Of a stretch of 64,000 nucleotides of DNA, positions 9,661 through 19,351 are shown in pieces (the stretch's first letter is position 1; every line of letters begins with the position of its first letter). This DNA comes from Rhodococcus sp. 06-462-5 (GTDB taxonomy: Bacteria > Actinomycetota > Actinomycetes > Mycobacteriales > Mycobacteriaceae), in NCBI RefSeq assembly GCF_002258315.1, contig NZ_NOYD01000018.1:224129-288128 (forward strand), written 5' to 3'. The notes under the pieces were generated by a model. The model was not told the origin of the DNA, ran no database searches, and worked only from the letters and a program-made list of their open reading frames with translations. The translations under genes and the position numbers were made by a program.

Positions 9661-9957
9661 ATGGTCACCAAGGCACTGCTGGTCCGACTCGAAGCCAAGC
9701 CCGGCAAGGAAGATGCAGTCGAGGAGTTTCTCCGGTCGGCCCAACCGCTCGTCGAACAGGAGCCCGGCACCCGACCCTGGTTGGCGGTACGGTTCGGCCC
9801 ATCGACGTTCGGCATCGTCGATGCTTTCCCGGACGACGCCGCCCGTGAAACGCATCTGAACGGACCGGTCGGCCAGGCTCTCGGCGAACGGGCGGACGAA
9901 CTCTTCGCCTCGCCGCCCGAAATAAGCTACCTCGATGTACTCGCCGAGAAGCTCTGA
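9661..9957 (+). CDS. Antibiotic-biosynthesis-monooxygenase (ABM) domain protein
   Basis: 98 aa. The ATG at 9661 follows CAGGAG; an upstream ATG at 9631 in frame has no ribosome site. The protein is one ferredoxin-like ABM domain: start TKALLVRLEAKPGKEDAVEEFL, centre WLAVRFGPSTFGIVDAF, end HLNGPVGQAL. Such small proteins act as cofactor-free oxygenases, heme-degrading enzymes or unknown stress proteins; no residue here decides. It stands alone, divergent from the dnaK operon. Confidence 0.8.
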   Translation: MVTKALLVRLEAKPGKEDAVEEFLRSAQPLVEQEPGTRPWLAVRFGPSTFGIVDAFPDDAARETHLNGPVGQALGERADELFASPPEISYLDVLAEKL

Positions 9958-10198
9958 CCTGGACTGCACACTTCGCTCACCTGCGAGCCCGACTGTCGTT
10001 GTGAATTGTTGGCCCGCTTCGGTTGTCCGCTCGGGTGTGTGCCGACAACATGTCCACGCTGAGTGAGATCGGTTGTCCCAGTTGCATTCCGGTGATTCTG
10101 CGAGGTGCGTATCGTTCGTCGATCGGTTCGCGGACACCGGCGCTGTGACGCGCCGATAGGGGTGGGCACGACCGGGTCTCGGCGCGAGTACCGTCGGC

Positions 10199-11173
10199 TC
10201 AGTCTCGGCGGCCGACCACCGGGTTCAGTTCGGAGGCCGCGAGGCCGCCGGGCTCGACACCGGGGAGGAACTCGCGCCACGTGCCACTGATCAGTGTCGG
10301 CGATTCCACGACCCGAGCCCCGTCGGCGAAATAGGTGGTGGCCAGTGCTCGGCGCGGCTGTGTCGTCCGGTTCGGCCCGGCGGTGTGGAAGCACAGCGCG
10401 GAGTGGAAGGACACGTCGCCCACTTCGAACGGTTCCGATGCCACCGCCACGCTGCGCTCGACGAAGCGCTGGGCGACGGCCTCGTCGTACGACGTGCCGA
10501 CCTTGTCGAACTCCAGATCTGCGACCTCGTCGAGCACGTCTGCTCCGCGCGCGAACGACAGCGGACCCATGCGGCCGGGGATGGCCGACATCGGCATCCA
10601 CGCGGTGACCGCCTGGACGGTCTGCAGTGGGAAATGCTCCGCGTCGTGATGCCAGGGCGTGCGTCCACAGCCGGGCTCCTTGGACAGCGCGTTGTCGTGG
10701 TAGAGCCGCACGGCCGGTTCGTCCAGCAAGGCTGCGGCCAGGCCGCCGATCCGGGGCGAGAGTGCCACGGCACGCATCAGGTCGTCGTGGAGCCACATCT
10801 GCTCCAGTGCGGTGAACCGACCGGCGACGTTCTCGCCGTGCTCGGCGCGCAGTAGCTCCTCGAGGCGCTCGGCGAGGCGTCGTACCACGGCAGGGGAGAA
10901 CACGGCGGGCAGCCGCACGAAGGCCTCCCGAGCGAAGGACTCGACCGCGGCCGGGTCGAGGTCGTACGGCTCGGCAAGCTCACGCTCGACCTGCTCGTCC
11001 GTGGCCGCGTCGACGTCCGGCAGGCCCGGCCCGTCGACCAACTCGGCGGGTGCATGGTCGTTGGCAGCAAGCGTGACGTACCAGTCCCACCAGTCCTGAT
11101 CGTCGCCGGCCCAGTCCTGATCGATACCGCCATCGCGATTCTGTTCGGGGAGCCTGTCGTTCGTCAGAGCCAC
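10199..11173 (-). CDS. Phytanoyl-CoA dioxygenase (PhyH) family oxygenase
   Basis: 324 aa, GTG start at 11173 overlapping the methyltransferase stop by 10 bp. The core has the Fe(II) HxD motif in TPWHHDAEHF, a second His in HSALCFHTAGPN and the 2-oxoglutarate Arg in PRRALATTYF, so it should be an active non-heme Fe/2OG enzyme. The first 90 residues are an acidic, Trp-rich extension (DDQDWWDWYV). Tightly coupled to a SAM methyltransferase and divergent from a second one, it probably hydroxylates or desaturates a methylated small molecule. The substrate is unknown. The neighbours contain no acyl-CoA alpha-oxidation genes, so phytanoyl-CoA itself is unlikely. Confidence 0.85.
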   Translation of the reverse strand: MALTNDRLPEQNRDGGIDQDWAGDDQDWWDWYVTLAANDHAPAELVDGPGLPDVDAATDEQVERELAEPYDLDPAAVESFAREAFVRLPAVFSPAVVRRLAERLEELLRAEHGENVAGRFTALEQMWLHDDLMRAVALSPRIGGLAAALLDEPAVRLYHDNALSKEPGCGRTPWHHDAEHFPLQTVQAVTAWMPMSAIPGRMGPLSFARGADVLDEVADLEFDKVGTSYDEAVAQRFVERSVAVASEPFEVGDVSFHSALCFHTAGPNRTTQPRRALATTYFADGARVVESPTLISGTWREFLPGVEPGGLAASELNPVVGRRD

Positions 11174-11976
11174 AGCAGGGCCGCCTCGTGCGAGAAGGTG
11201 TAGGAACCCGACGCGTCGCGACAGGAGGCAAGGTAGTCGCCCAGCACGGGTGCCGCCTCCATCTCCTCCAGCGACACGGAGTCGTCGAAGGCGCAGCGCT
11301 GCAGAAAGCCCTCGGCGACAACACGATCGGATGTCCCGGTGGTGTACGTGACGCGCTGGTCACGCACATCCGCGCCGGCTCGAATCAGCGCGTCGCGCAC
11401 CTGCTCGGCCGTCGTGTACGGGGTCGCGTCACGCACGCCTGCGCGAAAGGCGTCGTAGAACGCCAGGTAGTGGGAGCTCGCCGTGGCCTGCGCGACCAAA
11501 CCGAGGCCGCCGGGGGCCAGTGCAGCCACGAATCGTTCTGCCGCGGAGTCCAATTCCGCTGGCGGAAGGGCGTACAGCGCGTGGGTGGCCCACACGATGT
11601 CGTACCCGGTCCGATCGGCGGGTAGGTCCTGCAGGGTCATCACCAGGTCGTCTCGAGGCACGAACGGTGTGCCGAGCGCTCCGCGCGCCTCGGCCACCGA
11701 GAACGCAGACGGGTCGAGCAGGTCGTAGGCCAACTCTGGCACCGTCGACAGATCGGTGTAGCGGCGTAGAGCGGTGGGGAACTTGCCGCTGCCGCAGGCC
11801 ACGTCGAGCAGCGACCAGCCGTCGCGGCTGTGCTCGGCGAGCAGGGCGGGCCAGTCGGCGGCCAGTGCCAGTTGGTGGTAGTCCTCGGTGGCCAGGGCGT
11901 AGAAGGCCTCCATGCCTGTGCGGCCGGCCTCGCTCCAGTGCTCGAGACTGCGCTCGGCTGTGTCTCCGTTGCTCAT
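11164..11976 (-). CDS. Class I SAM-dependent methyltransferase
   Basis: 270 aa. The ATG at 11976 is preceded by GAGAGGAG. SAM motif I is SLLDVACGSGKFP, followed by the acidic motif II region and the post-III loop with LAPGGLGLVAQAT. The N-terminal segment EHWSEAGRTGMEAFYALATEDY may form a substrate lid. Coupled to the PhyH oxygenase downstream; the two very likely work on the same compound. A second, more distant methyltransferase starts 64 bp away on the other strand, so both may share regulation from the short divergent promoter region 11977-12039. Confidence 0.85.
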   Translation of the reverse strand: MSNGDTAERSLEHWSEAGRTGMEAFYALATEDYHQLALAADWPALLAEHSRDGWSLLDVACGSGKFPTALRRYTDLSTVPELAYDLLDPSAFSVAEARGALGTPFVPRDDLVMTLQDLPADRTGYDIVWATHALYALPPAELDSAAERFVAALAPGGLGLVAQATASSHYLAFYDAFRAGVRDATPYTTAEQVRDALIRAGADVRDQRVTYTTGTSDRVVAEGFLQRCAFDDSVSLEEMEAAPVLGDYLASCRDASGSYTFSHEAALLWL

Positions 11977-12039
11977 GGCACTCCTCTCGGGAAGCCAACC
12001 GCAACGCATTCCCGGGTGCGTCGTGGTTCACTCGATGTG

Positions 12040-12900
12040 GTGTCCAACATAGCTCCGTATCAGTCGAGCGACGCCGCAGCCGGGTTCCTCGACGCGTTAC
12101 GCGCCCTGCGGCGTGACTCCGGGCCTCTGCCCGGTCTCGCGCCCGACTCCTACGCCCGAGACCACGCCGCTTTCGAGCGACTGTCCGACCAGCGCGGTCT
12201 TATCGCCGAGCACTTCGCCGCCCGGCTGGCAGCGATGGGGGATGGACCGATCTCGGTGCTGTCGGTGGGCTGCGGTGACGGGTCGCTGGACGTCCGGCTT
12301 GCCGCAGGTCTGGTGCAGCGGCTGTCCGGGGAACCGGTGCGGTACGTGGGCATCGACCCCTGGCCCGGGAGCGTGGAGCTGTTCACCGCCAGGATGGCCG
12401 CGCTGACGACCGACGAGCTCAGCGTCGATGCGCACGTCGCGTCCTTCGGTGACGCCCCGGTCGACGAGACTTTCGACGTCGTGTTGTTCGTGCACTCGAT
12501 GTACTACGTCGCCGACGTGGGGGCGACGCTGCGAAGCGCTCTCGACCTGCTGCGGCCCGGCGGTGAGCTGTGGGTGGCCGTTGCACCGTCGGCCGCGCTC
12601 AACGCTCTGGTGGGCGTTCTCGCCCCGCCGCTCGAGGGCCACCGGCAGTGGTTCAGTGCCGACGTCGAGAAAGCCTTCGTCGACGGCGGGATCGCAGTGG
12701 ACGACGTGGCCACTCTGGACGCGTTGGTCGACCTCGCCTCTGCCAGCGACGAGGTACTCGACTTCGCGGTGCAGGCCCGGCTGACTCCCGAGTTGTACGG
12801 CACCGTGCGGGCCTATCTCGACGCGGTCTCGGTGCCGGGCACCGACGGCAGACTTCGGGTGCCGCACCCGGTCGACGTGTTCGCCGCAACCCGTCGTTGA
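12040..12900 (+). CDS. Class I SAM-dependent methyltransferase (second of the pair)
   Basis: 286 aa. Two adjacent in-frame GTG codons (12037, 12040) are the likely starts; reading upstream would run into the divergent gene. Motif I is SVLSVGCGDGSLDVRL, motif II lies near FDVVLFVHSMYYV, and LLRPGGELWVAV closes the Rossmann core. Divergent from the methyltransferase/PhyH pair with only 63 bp between. No substrate can be inferred. It may form a three-enzyme tailoring unit with them, or the association may be incidental. Confidence 0.82.
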   Translation: MSNIAPYQSSDAAAGFLDALRALRRDSGPLPGLAPDSYARDHAAFERLSDQRGLIAEHFAARLAAMGDGPISVLSVGCGDGSLDVRLAAGLVQRLSGEPVRYVGIDPWPGSVELFTARMAALTTDELSVDAHVASFGDAPVDETFDVVLFVHSMYYVADVGATLRSALDLLRPGGELWVAVAPSAALNALVGVLAPPLEGHRQWFSADVEKAFVDGGIAVDDVATLDALVDLASASDEVLDFAVQARLTPELYGTVRAYLDAVSVPGTDGRLRVPHPVDVFAATRR

Positions 12901-13135
12901 CCGGTCGCGCTGAGGATCTGTGCCGGCGATGTGCGGCCCGTCGCCGCGAATGAGCTCCTCGGGGGTCGGACAGACGCCCCTCGTCCTGAGCCACAGCGCG
13001 CGAACGGGGTGTGGATTGCCACCGGAGGCGAAAATCTTCGATTACATATTGACACGAAGGCGTTCCTAGTTGCATGGTGAACTGAGAACGGTGCCGTTCC
13101 TGTTTGGTGCCGATGACGGAATGTGGAGGAATGTC

Positions 13136-14056
13136 ATGGCGTCGAGCGCGGCACTGATGTCTCGGAAGTGGGTGACCGGGCGAGCGGTCGGTCGCCGGAT
13201 CGAGGAACTCGACCCGGTTGTCGGCAACGAGGAAGCCACGCATCTGAGCCTCGAAGTCCGTTATGGCGACGCCATTTTCGCTCATGCCGCGTACACCGTG
13301 GCTTTCGCTCGGCAGGTGGCGATTCCGTCGATCGCGCGAATTCTGTACCGCACCGGTACCGGCGACATGATGCACGACGTGCGCAGACGCAACGACGACA
13401 CGCTGCTCTTCTTCGGGGAGATGCTCCATCACGGCCACTCGAGTGAATACGGACGATCGTTCATCGACCGCATGGAGCAGATCCACTCACGATTCGGTAT
13501 CACCGACGACGACAAGCTGTACACACTGGGATCGCTGGCCTTCGAGCCGGACCGCATCGTCGAACACCTCGGGCTCAGCGTCTTCACCGACAACGAGCGC
13601 GAAGCTCGTTTTCACTTCTGGCGTCAGGTCGGAGAGTACATGGGCCTCGATGTTCCGCAGACGCGAGAGCGCTTCTTGCGCTGGACCTTCGACTACGAGT
13701 CTCGGTACGCGCACACCGACGGTGCCCGCAAGATCGTCGATCAATTGTTCGTCGATTGGCAGGAGCGATGGTTCCCCGGTCGGACGAGGCGCTTCGCCGA
13801 CGGCATTCTGCTGTCGGTGTTCACCGAGGACCTGCGTGCGATACATCGATTGCCTGAGCCGTCGCGAGGCCATCGGCTTGTCGTACCGCCGGCGATCGGG
13901 GCGTACCTGGCATTTCAAGGCGTTCGCCCGCATCGGCCCCACCGATCCTGGTCCGACCACTTCGGAACGCGGCATCCCAAGCCACTGGACATTCCGACGC
14001 TCGGCCACCGCAAGCCCATCGCGCGCACGATTCGTCCGACAGGAGAAAGCCATTGA
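13136..14056 (+). CDS. MpaB/rubber-oxygenase-like protein (DUF2236 family)
   Basis: 306 aa; the ATG at 13136 has GGAGGAATG upstream. Family signals are a helical protein with Arg/His-rich central motifs (GTGDMMHDVRRRNDDTLLFF, then GEMLHHGHS), and FADGILLSVF near the C-terminus. The family includes latex-clearing and ER-bound MpaB oxygenases that bind heme through a His. The remainder are uncharacterised in actinobacteria. A 41-codon frame overlaps its stop, and an acyl-CoA dehydrogenase follows about 140 bp later, which hints at lipid-related oxidation. Confidence 0.7.
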   Translation: MASSAALMSRKWVTGRAVGRRIEELDPVVGNEEATHLSLEVRYGDAIFAHAAYTVAFARQVAIPSIARILYRTGTGDMMHDVRRRNDDTLLFFGEMLHHGHSSEYGRSFIDRMEQIHSRFGITDDDKLYTLGSLAFEPDRIVEHLGLSVFTDNEREARFHFWRQVGEYMGLDVPQTRERFLRWTFDYESRYAHTDGARKIVDQLFVDWQERWFPGRTRRFADGILLSVFTEDLRAIHRLPEPSRGHRLVVPPAIGAYLAFQGVRPHRPHRSWSDHFGTRHPKPLDIPTLGHRKPIARTIRPTGESH

Positions 14057-14181
14057 TGGACAACAAAGTCACGAGTACTCCGTGGCGTGCACTCGACGCG
14101 ACCAAGACGCCTCAGCACCGCTGGGTCCTCGATTCGTCTGAATCCACGTCACATGGCAGTGGACGTAAGACGTTGCGCTGA
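14056..14181 (+). CDS. Possible 41-aa protein coupled to the MpaB-like gene
   Basis: An ATG overlaps the stop of the preceding gene by one base (TGATG), and GGAGAAAG lies at a good distance upstream. The frame runs 41 codons to a TGA at 14179-14181. The peptide is basic and Ser/Thr-rich with no recognisable motif. The ribosome site and coupling are the only support; it could be chance. Confidence 0.3.
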   Translation: MDNKVTSTPWRALDATKTPQHRWVLDSSESTSHGSGRKTLR

Positions 14182-14195
14182 CCGATAGTGGTCTG

Positions 14196-15374
14196 ATGGA
14201 CACGCTGAATCCCGATGTACCCGACGACGTCTTCGCCGACGTGTTGAAGCAGATTTCGCAGTTCGTGCGCTCGCGTGTCGTCCCGCGCGAACTCGAGATC
14301 ATGAACACCGATGCCATTCCGGAGGATCTGCGCACGCAGGCTGCGGAGATGGGATTGTTCGGCTACGCGCTTCCGCAGGAGTGGGGTGGGCTGGGTCTGA
14401 ATCTGATTCAGGATGTCGAGTTCGCCATGGAGCTCGGGTACACCTCTCTGGCGCTGCGATCGATGTTCGGTACCAACAACGGAATCGCCGGGCAGGTGCT
14501 GGTGGGGTTCGGCACCGAGGAGCAGAAGGCGACGTGGTTGCCGGGCATGGCGTCCGGTGACATCGTTGCGTCCTTTGCACTGACCGAGGACGGGGCCGGA
14601 TCCAATCCGGCGGGCCTCAAGACCACTGCGACGGTGGACGGCTCGGGCTGGGTGATCAACGGCAGCAAGCGATACATCACCAATGCGCCGATCGCGAACA
14701 TGTTCGTCGTCTTCGCGAAACTGGATCCGAAACCGGAGAGTGGCAACGGTATTGCGGTATTCCTGGTTCCCGCCGACGCCGCGGGAATCGAGGTCGGCAT
14801 CAAGGACGCGAAGATGGGGCAGCAAGGTTCGGGCACGTCCGACGTGAACTTCACCGACGTACGTGTCGAGGCCGACGCGTTGGTGGGCGGCAACAGCGAT
14901 ATCGGCTACAAGGCGGCGATGACGTCGCTGGCGCGGGGGCGGGTGCACATTGCTGCGCTGGCCGTCGGTCAGGCGCAGCGGGCATTGGACGAATCGGTTT
15001 CGTATGCCGCGGCGTCCACGCAGGGCGGAGAGCCGATCGGGAACTTCCAACTGGTGCAGGCCATGATCGCCGATCAGCAGGTCGGTGTGATGGCGGGCCG
15101 GGCCATGGTCCGTGAGGCTGCGCGGGCGTGGGTGCAGGAGACCGATCGGCGTATCGCACCGTCCGCGGTGAAACTCTTCTGCACCGAGATGGTGGGCAAG
15201 GTGGCCGATCTCGCCGTCCAGATCCACGGTGGTGCCGGATACATGCGTGAGGTTCCGGTCGAGCGCATCTATCGGGATGTGCGACTGCTGCGCCTGTACG
15301 AGGGCACGAGCGAAATTCAGCGACTGATCGTCGGCGGCGGCCTGATCCGGGCCGAACAGAAGCGTAACTCGTAA
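14196..15374 (+). CDS. Acyl-CoA dehydrogenase
   Basis: 392 aa, normal length. FAD/substrate segments SFALTEDGAGSNPAG (about 127-141) and YITNAPIANMFVVF, then MGQQGSGTSDVNFTDVRV, and the C-terminal catalytic-Glu region RLYEGTSEIQRLIVGG. It oxidises an acyl-CoA to the 2-enoyl-CoA and passes electrons to electron-transfer flavoprotein. Chain-length preference cannot be read from this. It stands downstream of the MpaB-like gene with its own spacing, and a VOC protein follows. Confidence 0.93.
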   Translation: MDTLNPDVPDDVFADVLKQISQFVRSRVVPRELEIMNTDAIPEDLRTQAAEMGLFGYALPQEWGGLGLNLIQDVEFAMELGYTSLALRSMFGTNNGIAGQVLVGFGTEEQKATWLPGMASGDIVASFALTEDGAGSNPAGLKTTATVDGSGWVINGSKRYITNAPIANMFVVFAKLDPKPESGNGIAVFLVPADAAGIEVGIKDAKMGQQGSGTSDVNFTDVRVEADALVGGNSDIGYKAAMTSLARGRVHIAALAVGQAQRALDESVSYAAASTQGGEPIGNFQLVQAMIADQQVGVMAGRAMVREAARAWVQETDRRIAPSAVKLFCTEMVGKVADLAVQIHGGAGYMREVPVERIYRDVRLLRLYEGTSEIQRLIVGGGLIRAEQKRNS

Positions 15375-15419
15375 GCGCGGTTCGGCTCGATGGAAATGCT
15401 CGGAGGGATACTGGTTTCC

Positions 15420-15878
15420 ATGACTGACGCCACGTCCTTCAGAATTCTTCGCTCCGACCATGTCGGATTCTCTGTCGGGTCGCTCGATGACGCCCTTCGA
15501 TTCTGGACCGACGGTCTCGGAGCAACCCTCGAACGGACGGGGGAGATGGGCGGGGAATTTCTGGGAGAGGTCACCGGAGCACACGGAGCGGCAGTTCGGA
15601 TGGCGGTGGTCACCGTTGCGGGTCAGACGATCGAGCTGCTGGAGTACCGCGATATTCGCGGAGAGTCTGGGTCGTCTCGACCCTACGATCCGGGTTTCGC
15701 CCACCTTGCTTTCGAGGTCGACGACCTCGATGCGGTCCTGACGCGCATAGCGGAGTTCGGGTGGACGGCGCAGGGAACTCCACAACCGATTGCCGGCGGC
15801 ACCAAGGTGGGCACCCGAGTCATGTACGCAGTGGGCCCGAATGGAGAGGCCATCGAATTCATGGAGCCGCCGCGGTGA
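15420..15878 (+). CDS. VOC-superfamily protein (glyoxalase / methylmalonyl-CoA epimerase-like)
   Basis: 152 aa. The start chosen is the ATG at 15420 with GGAGGG upstream; an ATG at 15390 is possible. Two beta-alpha-beta-beta-beta modules: HVGFSVGSLDDALRFW at the start, FAHLAFEVDDLDAVL in the second, ending GPNGEAIEFMEPP. A metal site would use the first-module His, IELLE, HLAF and the final Glu, as in methylmalonyl-CoA epimerases and dioxygenases. Its position after an acyl-CoA dehydrogenase would fit CoA-ester chemistry, but the activity is open. Confidence 0.8.
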   Translation: MTDATSFRILRSDHVGFSVGSLDDALRFWTDGLGATLERTGEMGGEFLGEVTGAHGAAVRMAVVTVAGQTIELLEYRDIRGESGSSRPYDPGFAHLAFEVDDLDAVLTRIAEFGWTAQGTPQPIAGGTKVGTRVMYAVGPNGEAIEFMEPPR

Positions 15879-15903
15879 CGATCAGGCAGGTGCGCGCAGG
15901 AAG

Positions 15904-17409
15904 TCAGGTTCCGCAGAAGGTCCGAAAACCGGCACTGAAGTTCTCGGGCGCAGGCAGGGCGTAATCCGCCCGGTCATCGTGTCGGTCGAACGGCGATGTG
16001 ACGACCTCGAGAAGACGCTCGAAGGGCCCGAGATCGCCGGTAGTCGCAGCCTGGAGCGCAGCGTCGACCAGGTGGTTGCGGGGAATGTATGCCGGGTTGA
16101 CGCGGTCCATACCGTCGGCGACGGATAAAAAGTCCTGTCCCCGAGCCGAAACCGCAGTCCGCCAACTCTCGAGCCAACTCCTGGAAGCGTCGGGTGGGAC
16201 GAGGGAGTCGAACGGTGCCGAATTCCCGCGTAGGTTCTCGGCGAGGGCGCGGAAAGTCATGGTCCAGTCGGCTCGGTGGTCCGTGAGCAACCGGTGCAGG
16301 TCGTCGACGAGAGCGCCGTCGACTGCACCCTCGTCCAGGCCGAGTTTCGCGGCCATCGCGGCAGAGTAGTGCCGTCGGTAGCGATCCCCGTAGGTGTCCA
16401 GGACCGCGGTCAGGGCGGTGATCGCGAGATCGGGAGTCGAATTCACCAATGGCAGCAGTGTTTCGCCGAATCGCGCCAGATTCCACCCGAGAACGGCGGG
16501 TTGGTTGCCGTAGGCGTAGCGTCCACCGTGGTCGATGGAGCTGAACACCGTGGCGGGATCGTAGGCGTCCAGGAAGGCACACGGCCCGTAGTCGATGGTC
16601 TCGCCGGAAATCGTCGTGTTGTCGGTGTTCATGACACCGTGCACAAATCCGACCGACATCCATTGTGCGACAAGGGACGCCTGAGCCTCGACGACGGCCT
16701 CGAAGAATGCGAGGTAGCGATCCTCGGGTGCTCGCTCGACGAATTCGGGGTAGTGGCGGGCGATCGCGTAGTCCGCGAGGGTCTGCGCGAGTCCTTCTCT
16801 TCGGGCGGCGAACTCGAAGGTGCCCACCCGCAGATGGCTCGACGCGACCCTGGCCAGTACCGCGCCGGGCTGCGGACCTCCCTCTCGCACCACCTGTTCT
16901 CCGGTCGTGACGACGGCGAGTGAGCGGGTGGTGGGGATGTGCAGCGCATGCATCGCCTCGCTGATCAGGTACTCGCGCAGCATGGCTGCCACCACCGCAC
17001 GCCCGTCACCACCGCGCGAGAACGGCGTGGCACCGGAACCCTTGAGATGCAGATCGATCCGACGGCCCTGATCGTCGCGAAGCTCACCGAGCAGCAGCGC
17101 TCGGCCGTCCCCGAGCAGTGGCTGGAAGTTGCCGAACTGATGACCCGCGTAGGCCATGGCCACGGTGGCGGTCTCGGTCGGAGAAATGGACCCCGACAGC
17201 ACGCCTGCTCCGTCCGGAGTGCGCAGCGACGCAGGGTCGAGCGCGAGCGACCGGGCCAGGCCGTCGTTGAGCATCAGTACGCGAGGATTCGGTGCGTGGG
17301 TGCCCTGCCACGGCAGGGTGACGCCGGGAACCTGGTCGGCCAAGGTCGACTCGAACCCGAATGGGGGCAGGCTCGTGGTCGAAACGCCCGGTCCGAAAGA
17401 TTCGCTCAT
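15904..17409 (-). CDS. selO: SelO protein AMPylase (YdiU/UPF0061)
   Basis: 501 aa, normal length. This pseudokinase-fold enzyme transfers AMP from ATP to Ser/Thr/Tyr of proteins and protects cells from oxidative stress (known for E. coli and human SelO). Family blocks are present: AYAGHQFGNFQPLLGDGRA, DLHLKGSGATPFSRGGDGRA, and NTDNTTISGETIDYGPCAFLD with the catalytic and metal residues. The C-terminus ends FCGT; the Cys takes the place of the selenocysteine or Cys found near the end of other members. Convergent with the VOC gene, 25 bp apart. Confidence 0.95.
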   Translation of the reverse strand: MSESFGPGVSTTSLPPFGFESTLADQVPGVTLPWQGTHAPNPRVLMLNDGLARSLALDPASLRTPDGAGVLSGSISPTETATVAMAYAGHQFGNFQPLLGDGRALLLGELRDDQGRRIDLHLKGSGATPFSRGGDGRAVVAAMLREYLISEAMHALHIPTTRSLAVVTTGEQVVREGGPQPGAVLARVASSHLRVGTFEFAARREGLAQTLADYAIARHYPEFVERAPEDRYLAFFEAVVEAQASLVAQWMSVGFVHGVMNTDNTTISGETIDYGPCAFLDAYDPATVFSSIDHGGRYAYGNQPAVLGWNLARFGETLLPLVNSTPDLAITALTAVLDTYGDRYRRHYSAAMAAKLGLDEGAVDGALVDDLHRLLTDHRADWTMTFRALAENLRGNSAPFDSLVPPDASRSWLESWRTAVSARGQDFLSVADGMDRVNPAYIPRNHLVDAALQAATTGDLGPFERLLEVVTSPFDRHDDRADYALPAPENFSAGFRTFCGT

Positions 17410-17469
17410 GGTTCAGGGGTACCACGAATCGTGGCACCCAATCCCCGGGGCAGTGCAGTCCGATCCCGA

Positions 17470-18287
<818 letters not shown>

Positions 18288-18291
<4 letters not shown>

Positions 18292-19286
18292 CGAATTCCT
18301 CTCTTGCGAGCCATGATTGCGATGAAAGCGGGAACGCCCACCAACGCCGTCCCGACGCCGACCGGCAGTGGGGTCGGGGCGAAGGCGACTCGGGAGACGG
18401 CGTCGACCCACACCATGAAGATCGCGCCGATGACGGCAGTGGTGGGCACGAGGCGGCTGTGGTTGGGCCCCACCAACAGTCGCGCCGCGTGCGGAAGAAT
18501 GAGGCCGACGAAGCCGATGGCACCGGCCACGCTGACGAGTGTCGCGGTGATCAGGGCGGTTCCGACGAGCAGTGCCAGGCGCACCTTCTTGACGTCGAAG
18601 CCCAACGAGGACGCCACCGAGTTGCCGAATGCGAACGCGTCGAGCACGTATGCGTAGTAGCAACACACCACTGCGCCGATGCCCGCCACCGTCACGCACA
18701 GCACGACGTCGTTCCATCGCACTCCCTCGAACGATCCGAGGAGCCAGAACATCACGCCGCGGGTCTCGTCGGAGTCCGCGAACGCGAAGATCACGAACGA
18801 GGTGAGAGCAGAGAACAATTGGGTGGTCGCGACACCGGCGAGGATGACGCGGTCGTTTCCGCTGCCGGACATGCGGGCGAGGAAGAGTACGAGCGCGAAC
18901 GCGACGAGCGCGCCGATGAACGCGCCGCCCGACAGACCGAGTGCGGCACCGCCGACACCGAGAACGCCGACCACGACGGCTCCCGTCGACGCACCCGAGG
19001 ACACCCCGAGCACGAACGGATCCGCCAACGGATTGCGCAGGAGCGATTGCATGATGACGCCGCAGATCCCGAGCCCGACGCCACTGGCCGCAGCGACGAG
19101 TGCTCGGGGGAGCCGCTCCTCCCAGACGATGGCGTTCTTCGACACCTTCACCGGCACGTCGGTGACGCCGAGATGGTTGAGCACCACATCGCGGACGTTG
19201 ACCAGAGAAATGTTCGCCGGCCCGAGCGTGATTGCGACGAGAACCGACACCACACACAGCGCGACACCGCCCAGCAGGGCCAACAC
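18288..19286 (-). CDS. FecCD-family permease for iron-siderophore import
   Basis: 332 aa from the GTG at 19286; about ten membrane helices. Family motifs are LPRALVAAASGVGLGICGVIMQ, NPLADPFVLGVSSGA and VAGAIGFVGLILPHAARLLVG. The annotated start begins directly in the first helix and has no ribosome site. In frame upstream, a CTG at 19355 overlaps the binding-protein TGA by 4 bp and would add about 23 cytoplasmic, basic residues (TPQRTAKRSQ), which is the usual form of this family. A CTG start is thus possible. The ATPase gene follows by ATGA overlap. Confidence 0.88.
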
Positions 19287-19351
19287 CCAACGCCACAGGT
19301 GGCGGGAGGTCTGCGATCGCTTGGCGGTGCGCTGCGGGGTGATGGTCGCGG

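Noticed and set aside
13048..13053. TTGACA resembling a -35 box before the MpaB-like gene
   Set aside because: No acceptable -10 sequence at 16-18 bp, so a promoter cannot be supported.
14112..15785. 557-codon open frame antisense to the acyl-CoA dehydrogenase and VOC genes
   Set aside because: It lies opposite two well-supported genes and its low-complexity, His/Arg-rich translation is typical of antisense high-GC frames.
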